DNA from: an uncultured Methanomicrobiales archaeon | GTDB taxonomy: Archaea; Thermoplasmatota; Thermoplasmata; Methanomassiliicoccales; Methanomethylophilaceae | Reading direction: 5' to 3' | DNA length: 36,252 nt | Assembly (NCBI GenBank): GCA_937892275.1 | Contig: CALAVG010000275.1 | Coordinates: 1 to 36,252, forward strand | The notes under the pieces: model-generated | The model's database searches: none | The model's input: only the letters and a program-made list of their open reading frames with translations | Told to the model about the DNA's origin: nothing | Shown here: positions 15,190-24,000 of the stretch, piece after piece | How positions within the stretch are numbered: the stretch's first letter is position 1 | How the letters are laid out: every line of letters starts with the position of its first letter | Position numbers and translations under genes: made by a program

Positions 15190-15200
15190 TTTGAAACCTA

Positions 15201-15217
15201 GCATCATGTCATGATGC
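15201..15217. repeat. 17-bp perfect palindrome upstream of the BspA-like gene
   Basis: GCATCATG-T-CATGATGC, with 8-bp arms and a single central base, 5 bp outside the target duplication of the first IS and about 135 bp upstream of the TATA box of the surface-protein gene. It may be an operator or a cruciform-forming site. No function can be assigned. Confidence 0.4.
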
Positions 15218-15347
15218 GATTGGTTCGATTTCAGGAAGAAAACTTGTTAGATTCTCGCTTCCATCGAAGGAAACAGCTCTTGCGAATCTGAAGCTGGTAG
15301 GTAATTCACCTTATGAGCTGCGAAAATCCTAGCTGAAGTTACGATTA

Positions 15348-15355
15348 TTTTTATA
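15348..15355 (+). promoter_or_regulatory. TATA box of the BspA-like surface-protein gene
   Basis: TTTTTATA at 15348-15355 lies about 47 nt upstream of the ATG at 15399. A start site near 15378 would leave a ~20-nt leader containing GGTG, a weak ribosome binding site 6 nt before the ATG. Confidence 0.45.
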
Positions 15356-15441
15356 GTTCAGACATTTTTTCAGTTGCATAGACCTTGATGGTGTTTTAAT
15401 GAATAAGAAATTGTCCGCTTATATTGCGATATTGGTATTGA

Positions 15442-15453
15442 CTCTCTCTCTCT
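15442..15453 (+). repeat. (CT)6 dinucleotide tract inside the signal-peptide codons
   Basis: Six CT units lie where the frame of the signal peptide and the frame of the LRR protein part. Loss of one CT unit (or gain of two) would join the two frames and give MNKKLSAYIAILVLTLSLF-GVLAES followed by the LRR ORF, a normal signal peptide with an A-x-S type cleavage region. With six units the frame ends at TAG 15465-15467. Confidence 0.7.
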
Positions 15454-16630
15454 TTTCGGTGTCCTAGCCGAATCAGAGAGTCAGGATGCTCTCGACGGAT
15501 GGGCAGATATGGATGAAGACCTTGAATCCGGACTGTTACGTTGGAAGAGCACGATAGAATCAGGATCATGTGGGAGGGATAACGATGATCTCGAATGGGC
15601 TTATAAAAAAATTGAAAAGGTAAGTTCTGCATACTACGGTGAACATTACAGATATTTGATGATGATAACCGGCGACGGCTATATGCAGGATTATGAACCC
15701 TCCGAGGACAAATACGGTTTACCTTCCACAACCGCTCCATGGCAGGCGGAATCCATTCGTAATGATCGCATTCTCGATGCAATATTCTGGGGTGACACTG
15801 GTGATGGTTTAGGCAGCTCCAACAGGATGGATTCTATCGGAAAATATGCATTCGCTCACATGTGGGGTCCTCATAACATCGTCATGACGGACAATAATGA
15901 TGATGAAGGCGATGCATCTATCGAGTTTATAGACGACTATGCATTCTATGACTCAAGTTTCGATTGTTTCATGTCCGCAGAGAGTAGTTATGATGTGATC
16001 AACCTCCCATATCTGAGTCGTATTGGAAACTATGCCTTCTACGATTGTGGTTTTTCTACCATGGATTGGACTATAGCTCCTAACTTGACTGATTTGGGTA
16101 AATACGCCTTTGCCGGTTGCGAGAACCTGTGTAGAATTACGCTACCCGATAGCCTTACTGAAATCAAGGAAGGAACATTCAAAGACGACAGGGTATTGGT
16201 CACAGTGAATTTGCCTTCAAAACTTCAGAAGATTGGAAGTTTTGCTTTTGAGAATTGTTCTGGAATAATAACGATAACGATACCCGAAAGTGTGACGTAC
16301 ATAGGAGACGGGGCATTCAAGAACTGTTCCTCGCTAGAATCGATCGTGATCACAGGTCCTGTGGAGTTAGGTAACAACGTTTTTGAAGGATGCACCAATC
16401 TGAAGAGTGTGGTAATTAATGCTTCCGCAGATATACCAGCAACCGTTTTCAAGAACTGTAGCTCACTGGTCAAAGCAGAAATCAGTGGTAATGCGGGTCT
16501 GGGTGAGGGTCTATTCGAAGGGTGCAAGAAACTCGAAACGCTGAATGTATACGGTGATACGTCAATATCCGCACGTGTTGCCAAGGATTGCTCGGCCCTG
16601 AAGTCTGTCTTGATCCGCAGCACAGAAGAA

Positions 16631-16668
16631 ATAGGCGAGTCAGCGTTCGAGGGATGTTCGTCCCTGGA
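16631..16668 (+). repeat. 38-bp direct repeat, left copy (LRR unit before the second IS)
   Basis: Encodes IGESAFEGCSSL and is identical over 38 bp to 18657-18694 on the other side of the second IS. Both copies begin at the first base of the Ile codon in their own LRR reading frames, so recombination between them would remove the IS and rejoin the frame. Confidence 0.75.
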
Positions 16669-16765
16669 ATCTTTAAGGGTAAGCTATGTAGTGAACGCAA
16701 TATCGGAGAAGGCATTCAAGGGCTGTTCATCCTTGAAGCCGAAGTTTCTCAGTTACCAAAATATT

Positions 16766-18583
16766 ACGCGTGGGCGCGATTACATGATCAGATACGCTCG
16801 CTCGCATAGCATCCGCTAGCCTATACTCCGAATGAGAACCCGAAGTCGGTTCTCAGTTAACCGCAATCCACCTCAATATGTCGTCCGGAGGGCCCTCCGG
16901 ACACGCATATGGGGGCACATACCATTTGGAAATGGTCCGGAATGCATCCTGTATGGCCCTTATTATGGGTGTAAAACCACTGAATTCCCTGTCCGTAACT
17001 TTCCCGTCCGTCACCTTTCCTGTAACTGAGAACCGATTCAACTCTTCGATCATTGTTTCTGCACGGAATTTAGCTGCCTCAGGCGTTATGAACCTGATGA
17101 ATGAGATTATGAACAGCGCCAAGAAGGATATCAGAACACGGCCCTTTATGCCCTCGGGACTCCTGCATCTGAGCGGTCTGATGTCAATCCCATTCTTCAG
17201 GTCCCGGTAACTGTCCTCGATATGGTTGCGAGACCTGTAGATCCTCAAAGCTTCCGCGGGATCAATCCCGCGGGAACATGTGAGAATGAAATAGCCTTCA
17301 TGACCACTAATTCTGCTTTTAACAGCCTCTTCGATGGCCTTCTCACGTTCCTTCATAGTCTCGAGATTGAACACATAGGATTGTTTCACATTGATGAACC
17401 AATTAGCGTTCTTGTACTTCTTGCGAGGCTTCCCCTTCTTGATCGATGAGGCCAATTCCATGGCCTCATCATAATCGCGTTCCGCCTTCTTGTGATATGA
17501 TTTCATATCGGCCTCAAATTTCTCCTCAGAGAACACCAAAACCTTGGTCATACCACTGTTGCCCCTATATGTCCGAACGTAGTCACGTTCGCCCATTTTG
17601 GGGACCGTCCCATCCTTGTTCCTGACAACATCCCATTGACCGATCATGGTGATGTACTTGTCATCGGAAGGGGTCCATTGTGCACGCGTCAAGAAATCGA
17701 AACCTGAGTCCTTGACAAGTTTTCCGTTCTTCTCGCTATAGGCGCCATTGTCGAATACGATCAGACATCCAGGGTTCAGGAACTTCTTGACCTTCTTGAA
17801 TAGCATGGGGAAATGGCTCTTGTCGTTCATCTTTCCCGGGACCACCGTTAGACCGATATTGATTGAGTGCTTGCTGCTCATCGCCAACCCTATGTTTATC
17901 TGTGGCCTGTCGGGCCTGTGATCCTTCGAATGGCCGAAGGTGATGAAATCATCAGGTTCACCGTCGATGTAGGTGGCCGACCAATCAAAGAATACCTCGT
18001 TGAACGAGAAACCGAACTTCTTTCTCAGGACTGTATCGATCTTCTCCACTACGAGGTCCATGTTCTCACCGAGCCTCTCCGAGGCACGGTAAAGATCGTT
18101 CTTATCCATGACCTCCTCGACCCCATAGGCCTCTCTGATGTTGGAATTATCCAAGATGTCCTCCAAACGGTTGATCGATAGCCCTTTCATCTGCATAGCA
18201 TGGGTGACCATGCACATCGTGAGCTCCGATATGGATATCCCCTGATTCCTCTTGAGAGTGTCCAACAGGATGTCGAGATCGAATTCCCTGAATACCCTTC
18301 TCACGATCTGATTGCACCCTGCCGGAACCGTGATATCGTCGTTCGCGACGATATCCTCGAAAAGCGTCTGTCTGTTTCTCCTTTCCAACGTTTTTGCTGT
18401 CCTGCTCTTCTTCCCCATAGCATTACCGCCTGCTCAAACCAAATGATCAGGCTCATGCTTATCTACACGTACGCGATAAGTTGGAATGACCTGAGCCGTT
18501 TGGTTTGTAAGCGCTGATCATTATGGCTCGGTCGCTTCTTTTCGTTTTCGCTCATTGGTCATCATGAGACGTTGTCACGCGTG
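16766..18583 (-). mobile_element. Second insertion sequence, IS4-superfamily, inside the BspA-like gene (ends approximate)
   Basis: An element of about 1.8 kb with one intact transposase, inserted in the LRR gene. The ends are not certain. The 7-mer ACGCGTG occurs in direct orientation at 16766-16772 and 18577-18583 and may be the target duplication; just inside it, an imperfect inverted similarity around CATGAT (16783-16788 left, and near 18562-18567 right) may mark the termini. Simple excision between these 7-mers would not restore the frame, so the termini may lie elsewhere or the insertion was followed by further change. Confidence 0.55.
16853..18418 (-). CDS. IS4-superfamily (IS1634-like) transposase
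   Basis: Intact 521-aa transposase, different from the one at 13.6-15.1 kb. It shows the full IS4-type Y-x2-R-x3-E-x6-K signature (YRSRNHIEDSYRDLK, E401, K408). The other likely catalytic residues are D145 in FFDWSATY and D223 in IVFDNGAYSE. The N-terminal half contains a helical DNA-binding region. The gene runs antisense to the surface-protein gene it interrupts. The ATG at 18418 is the first in-frame ATG. The absence of stops or shifts suggests that the element is still functional or arrived recently. Confidence 0.9.
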   Translation of the reverse strand: MGKKSRTAKTLERRNRQTLFEDIVANDDITVPAGCNQIVRRVFREFDLDILLDTLKRNQGISISELTMCMVTHAMQMKGLSINRLEDILDNSNIREAYGVEEVMDKNDLYRASERLGENMDLVVEKIDTVLRKKFGFSFNEVFFDWSATYIDGEPDDFITFGHSKDHRPDRPQINIGLAMSSKHSINIGLTVVPGKMNDKSHFPMLFKKVKKFLNPGCLIVFDNGAYSEKNGKLVKDSGFDFLTRAQWTPSDDKYITMIGQWDVVRNKDGTVPKMGERDYVRTYRGNSGMTKVLVFSEEKFEADMKSYHKKAERDYDEAMELASSIKKGKPRKKYKNANWFINVKQSYVFNLETMKEREKAIEEAVKSRISGHEGYFILTCSRGIDPAEALRIYRSRNHIEDSYRDLKNGIDIRPLRCRSPEGIKGRVLISFLALFIISFIRFITPEAAKFRAETMIEELNRFSVTGKVTDGKVTDREFSGFTPIIRAIQDAFRTISKWYVPPYACPEGPPDDILRWIAVN

Positions 18584-18656
18584 CGCGCCCGCGACTATAG
18601 GAAGAATCGTAACTGCGAAACTTCGGTTGAAGGATCTTTCGGTTTCTATTAAGAGG

Positions 18657-18694
18657 ATAGGCGAGTCAGCGTTCGAGGGATGTTCGTCCCTGGA
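18657..18694 (+). repeat. 38-bp direct repeat, right copy (LRR unit after the second IS)
   Basis: Identical to 16631-16668; flanking bases then diverge. It encodes IGESAFEGCSSL in the resumed LRR frame. Other LRR units of the gene are similar only at the protein level, so exact identity over 38 bp stands out. Confidence 0.75.
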
Positions 18695-21600
18695 TTCTAT
18701 AACTGTTAAGGACGGAGTGACGATACTCCCCGAGAAAGCATTCAAGGATTGTTCGTCCCTGAGGTCCATCTCCATTCCGAATACACTGAAAGAAATCGCT
18801 TCAGATACATTCGAAGGCTGTGTGTCCCTGGAATCCATCGTTCTGCCTGTGAACACTATTCCGGAACATGCATTCGATACCTGTACTTCGCTCAGGTCGG
18901 TGGAATTGCAGTATGGAATGCAGGAGATACAGGCGTCCGCATTCGCGAATACTGCGATAGAGCCCCTTTATTTCCCAGGATCGGTGAAAACCATCCATAA
19001 AGATGCGTTCGCTAATTGTTCCTCTCTTTCGACTATAGAATTGAGAGATGGTGGATGCACCGTGAACAGCGGGGCATTCAGGGATTGCAGTTCTCTCCGT
19101 AGCATAGTCTGCGGAGATCACGTCGTTTTTGCCAAGGGTGCATTGGAAGGATGTAGTGGCATAACGGTAAGATTCCCTGATCAGATCGCCGGGATAGCCG
19201 ATGATGCATTCAACGGCAGCAATGGCGTCTCCAAAGTGGAGTTTTCGCCATATCTGAAAACGATAGGGAATCGTGCTTTTATGGGATCATCCGTCGTAAC
19301 AATGTCGCTTTCATTCGCTCATATCGAAAGCATAGGCGACAACGCTTTCGACGGTTGCACCCTGTTGAAAGGCGAACTATCGTTTGCGGGATCGAATCTG
19401 ACGACCATAGGGAAAGAGGCATTCAGGAACTGCGGGGGCATCACCGGTAATATCACATTCCCCGGAAGTGTCCATTCCATCGGTGACCGTGCATTCGAAG
19501 GATGTACGGGCATCAGTTCATTGAATTTCAACGGTGTGAAGTCCATCGGAGAGGGTTCGTTCAAGGGATGCTCTGGAATCAAGTATATTTCGCTGCCAGA
19601 GGGTCTGCAGACTATAGCGGACGAAGCGTTCAAGAATTGTTCGAACACTACTAGTTTCCTCATACTGCCGTCAACGCTCCAGTCCGTTGGGAATGAAGCG
19701 TTCAGTGGCTGTGCTCTCAACGGATCCCTGAAGATTGCCGGAAATACGAGTTTCGGAGCGAATGTATTCAGTGGATGCGATTTCAGCGCGCTGTATTTCG
19801 GAGAAGGTGTGACGAAAATCTATCCTCATGCTCTGAAGGGCTGTTCGCAGTTCACAGGATCTCTATCCCTCCCCTCCACACTGACTGAAGTCGGCGAATC
19901 TGCATTTGAGGGCTGTGCCTTCACAGACACACTCAGCGTTGCAGGTGACACTCACTTCGGATCGGATGCGTTCAAGGGCTGTCATTTCAATAGCATAGTG
20001 TTCAAAGAAGGGGTGACGTCGGTCGCCGCGAATGCGTTCAATGGCGCATCCGAGATCTCAGGCAAGATCTCACTTCCCACCAGTCTCAGAAGCATAGGTT
20101 CCGATGCCTTCAGTGGCTGTGCGTTAATCAATGAAATAGAATACAATGCTACGGAATGGAATCTCACCGTAGGGTCCGGTGCCTTCTCACTCGGTACCGG
20201 CAGGCTGCATGCGGAATGCACCGTGTACGGTGCATACGATTTCGTAAGGCAAATCGCAGACTATTCTAATAGCAACACGGTGTTCCGCTTCATTATCGCC
20301 GAACATTCAGGTTCCGAAGGCGGTGTCCTTTGGACTATCTGTGACTACACCCTGACCCTGAGCAAAGACATGTCCTCTAACGGCGGCACTATGAGGGATT
20401 TCAAAGTGAACGACAGACCTGCCTGGGAGAATGATGTGCTTTGGAAAAACGTGTCCGAACTCATAATAGAAGAAGGAGTCGTTTCTATAGGCGATTATGC
20501 ATTCTACGAATGGGGGGCGCTGACGCATCTCTTGCTACCCGAAGGTATCGTTACAATCGGCGCTGAAGCATTCAGAGATTGTAACAATATCCAAACGATC
20601 GAATTGCCTTACAGCCTGAGAACGATAAGTGGATTCGCATTCTTCAACTGTGATCTGGTTGAGACGGTGATAATCCCCGAGGGTGTGAATACCATCGAGA
20701 CCGGTGCATTCAGATCATGTGATAGTCTTAAGACCGTATATATTCCGATCACTGCCAAGCAATTCGGTAACAGCATATTCGAGGGGTGTGACAGGTTGGA
20801 GGCGATATTTTTTATGACTGATTCATTGGATTTGAGTGAGGCCAAGAGCGATTCATTCTCTCTGGGGCAGGATCATTCCTTATCGGTCTACTCCTTCGGC
20901 AATGCACTTGAAAATAAACTCAAAAGCGTTTCCAATTCCAAGATCACATATTTGGATTACAAGGATTTCGGAAAGGAGGGCGGTGTAATCTGGTACATAC
21001 TGGAGAACAAGCTCATTTTGCAGTCTGAGACTGATGCAGCGACACCGGGCTATGATATGAGCAGGCCCTCATGGGAGACATCTCCTCAGTGGAAGAGTGT
21101 TACCGAAGTGATAATAGCCAACGGTGTCAGAGCTATAGGTCCGGGAGCTTTCGACAGAGCTTCCAATATCGAATCCGTTTTCATACACGCTGATTTAGAA
21201 TACATCGGAGACATGGCGTTCCAGATGTGTACGTCCCTTAACAATACGAACTGCTATGGCAAGGTAGGTGTGTTGGGCGACTCCCTATTCTACGGGTGCA
21301 GCTCGTTGAAATCGACAAATCTGTTCGAAGACCGTGAGTCGATTCCCGCAAACACATTTAAACAATGCACATCGCTCGAAGAGATAACGATCCCTGCTTC
21401 CATGACATCTATAGGATATTGTGCCTTCAGCGGATGTAGCTCGCTGAGATCAATCACATTCGAATCTGAATACTGGAACATCGACGTCGGCGAAGGTGCC
21501 TTCGATCTCGGAAAGTATCATGATGTGAAGTGCACCGTACATTCCAAATACAACCATGCCGAAGGCAATATCAGTGGGACCAACACCAAATTCGAATTCC

Positions 21601-22552
21601 TCTCAATAGGGAACAACGGTAAGGACGGAGGTACCATATGGGCGATATCCGGCGCACCCTGATAATCTCCAAGATGTTCAATTCTGATGGTACGATGAAC
21701 GATCATACGGACTCGAGGCCGACTTGGGAATCCGATCCGAAGTGGTCGGATGTCATCAGGGTGACGATCGAGGACGGGGTCACATACATCGGGGACAGAA
21801 CGTTCAGCGATTGTACCGTAATCGAAGCGATCGTGGTTCCGTCAAGCGTCACCACCATCGGAGACATGGCATTCTACAATTGCAAGAACCTGAAAGCAGC
21901 CAATCTGGTGAACGGTCTTGTCTCCATAGGAGACAGTTCCTTTGGGTACTGCGAATCCTTGGACAGGATATACATCCCGTCAAGCGTCACCACCATCGGA
22001 GACATGGCATTCAGCGGTTGCCATAACGTTGTTGGCATATACTACAAATCCCCCACATGGAATATTGTCAGTATAGGCGAACGTGCATTCAATCTCGACC
22101 TGATGTTCGAGCCTATTCACCATACGATATACTCTATCGATAACATCGCACAGGGTAAGCTTGATGGTTATTTCGATTTTGGTTCAGATATCAGTTACGC
22201 CAATTGGGAGAAAGGCAACATCACCTATACTTGGATGGGTCCGAACGGAACAGTTCTCCAGATAGACGAGGATGTCAAAGACAATGAGATGCCGGCATTC
22301 CGTGCACCTTTCCCTACCAATGGATCATTGACGTTCAGCGGATGGGACAGCAAAGAATCCGCGGGAACGGTTCTTATGGAGGCAAAGTTCATCGAAGGTC
22401 AACTCACTGATATAGGAGGCAATGATGGTGGATTATTCTTCACTGACGCCGATTCGCAGGATCATACCGTGGCGGTGGTTGTGGTCGTGGCGATAATGGC
22501 CGTCTCTATTATCGCATGGTTACACGTCAAAAGGGAATAAACAGTTTTCAAT

Positions 22553-22586
22553 AAAGCTGTCCCTTCCTTAGGGGAGAGACAGCTTT
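22553..22586 (+). terminator. Hairpin terminator after the BspA-like gene
   Basis: AAAGCTGTC and GACAGCTTT form a perfect 9-bp stem, with an inner CCT/AGG pairing in the 16-nt loop. A T-rich stretch (ACTTTTCATTCT) follows. It lies 12 nt after the TAA of the surface-protein gene. Confidence 0.6.
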
Positions 22587-22704
22587 ACTTTTCATTCTAG
22601 TTACATAGAAGCAATGACCTGACCGTTTCATGATTCGTTGCGCAGGAGCAGGCACGCGCGGGCAATAGTTTAAAGACGGTCGCCGATATGATGCACCGAA
22701 CAGC

Positions 22705-24000
22705 ATGTATTCAGATTCGCTTTCAAAGCAGCTGGAGGCCCTCGGCGCGGTCGAGGGCTCCAAGTTATCCGTCACCAAGGACGGCAGGAACTCGGTAGGT
22801 ACGCTGATGCCCCATCACGAGTTCAGCGCCCCTGACGTACTGATCATCAAGGTCAAGAGCGGATACAACGTCGGTATCAGGATCACATCGGAGACCAAGA
22901 TCGAAGTCCTCGAGAAGCCCGTTGAGAGGGTGAGGAAGGACACCCCCGTGGAGTTCCAGAAGGGACTGCCCAAGCTCGTTCTTATCGGAACCGGAGGCAC
23001 CATCGCATCCTATGTGGATTACAGGACCGGTGCCGTGCACCCTGCACTGTCGACATCCGATATGGTCAACGCGGTCCCCGAGATCAGGGAAATCGCTAAC
23101 GTGGATGCCACCGTCCTCTTCTCTATCTTCTCGGAGAACATGGATGTGGACCACTGGCAGGAGCTCGCGGCAGAGGTCAAGAAGCAGATCGACGCCGGAG
23201 CGGACGGTATCATCATCCCCCACGGAACGGATACCATGGGATACACCGCAGCTGCATTGTCGTTCATGCTCGGGGATCTCCCGAAACCGGTCGTACTGGT
23301 CGGGGCACAGAGGTCCTCCGACCGTCCCTCGTCCGATGCATCGAGCAATCTTATGGCCTGTGCCAGATTCTGCGTCAAGGGAAAGAAGTCGGGAGTCTAT
23401 GTGATCATGCATGACACCTCCGGTGATGATTCCTTTGCGGTCCATTACGGTACAAGGGTCAGGAAGATGCACACCTCCAGGCGTGATGCGTTCCATTCCA
23501 TCAACGTGCTGCCCGCCGCACACATAGACAAGGACGGGAAGATCGACATGCACATCGAAGGCCACGACGTGACCTCCGGTGAGGTCAACCTGAAGAACGG
23601 CATGGAGAAGTCATGCATCCTCCTGCAGTACTATCCCGGCATGGATCCCTCGCTGTTCGAGGACGTCATAATGAAGTCCAAAGGGGTCGTCATAGCCGGA
23701 TCCGGATTGGGTCACGTGAACTCCAACATGGTGCCTCTTCTGAAAAAGGCCTGCGATAACGGTACGATTGTCGTCATGACATCGCAGTGTCTCAACGGAA
23801 GGACGAATCTCAACGTCTACAACACCGGAAGGGACATCTTGTCCGCCGGTGTCATCACAGTACTGGACATGCTCCCGGAGACGGCATACGTCAAGCTGAT
23901 GTGGGCATTGGCCAACTCCTCGTCCGTCGACGAGGCGAAGAAGATCATGAAGACGCCTCTTGCAGGCGAGATGTCCGACAGGAGGACCATCGATGTCTGA
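22705..24000 (+). CDS. gatD: Glutamyl-tRNA(Gln) amidotransferase subunit D
   Basis: The glutaminase subunit of the archaeal GatDE complex, which turns Glu-tRNA(Gln) into Gln-tRNA(Gln). The 431-aa protein has an N-terminal beta-barrel-like region of about 85 residues and then an L-asparaginase-type domain: LIGTGGTIAS (95-102, nucleophile Thr), HGTDTM (173-178) and the GAQRSSDRPSSD segment near residue 205. The length is typical. A TATA-like AGTTTAAAG at about 22668 precedes the ATG by ~33 nt, so the leader is short. It overlaps gatE by 8 nt. The pair implies that there is no glutaminyl-tRNA synthetase route, as in all archaea. Confidence 0.96.
   Translation: MYSDSLSKQLEALGAVEGSKLSVTKDGRNSVGTLMPHHEFSAPDVLIIKVKSGYNVGIRITSETKIEVLEKPVERVRKDTPVEFQKGLPKLVLIGTGGTIASYVDYRTGAVHPALSTSDMVNAVPEIREIANVDATVLFSIFSENMDVDHWQELAAEVKKQIDAGADGIIIPHGTDTMGYTAAALSFMLGDLPKPVVLVGAQRSSDRPSSDASSNLMACARFCVKGKKSGVYVIMHDTSGDDSFAVHYGTRVRKMHTSRRDAFHSINVLPAAHIDKDGKIDMHIEGHDVTSGEVNLKNGMEKSCILLQYYPGMDPSLFEDVIMKSKGVVIAGSGLGHVNSNMVPLLKKACDNGTIVVMTSQCLNGRTNLNVYNTGRDILSAGVITVLDMLPETAYVKLMWALANSSSVDEAKKIMKTPLAGEMSDRRTIDV

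Larger units (their letters stand above)
15399..22540 (+). pseudogene. BspA-like leucine-rich-repeat surface protein, interrupted by two frameshifts and an IS
   Basis: One large adhesin-like gene in pieces. An ATG at 15399 opens a signal peptide (MNKKLSAYIAILVLTLSLF) that runs into TAG at 15465. The LRR frame continues two bases out of register after a (CT)6 tract, to about 16770. An IS occupies roughly 16.77-18.58 kb. The LRR resumes at about 18,600 and runs to a TGA at 21660, and a one-base shift near 21,652 leads into the last part, which ends in a membrane helix (VAVVVVVAIMAVSIIAWL) and KRE. I count more than forty units of the type IGxxAFxGCSSLxxIxIPxSV (Treponema/Bacteroides BspA type, LRR_5). 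A second module, GGxxWxI...RPxWExxxxWxxV, occurs three times (~20.31, 20.98, 21.62 kb). Such proteins sit on the cell surface and bind host or microbial partners. The sequence is AT-richer and less codon-biased than its neighbours, which suggests transfer, relaxed selection or both. Confidence 0.85.

Noticed and set aside
15465..15467. TAG after the signal peptide of the BspA-like gene as a pyrrolysine codon
   Set aside because: Reading through TAG in that frame does not enter the LRR sequence and soon meets another TAG and then TAA. The LRR frame is reached only by a two-base shift at the CT tract.
16739..16866. Similarity between CCGAAGT...TTCTCAGTTA at 16739-16757 and the sequence around the second transposase stop (16840-16858) as an IS end duplication
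   Set aside because: The match needs several gaps and does not agree with any symmetrical sequence at the other end, so it does not fix the terminus.
15509..22540. Tandem sequence repeats as a CRISPR or satellite array
   Set aside because: They are codon-level LRR units of about 23 residues with variable DNA sequence in one coding direction, without constant repeats and unique spacers.
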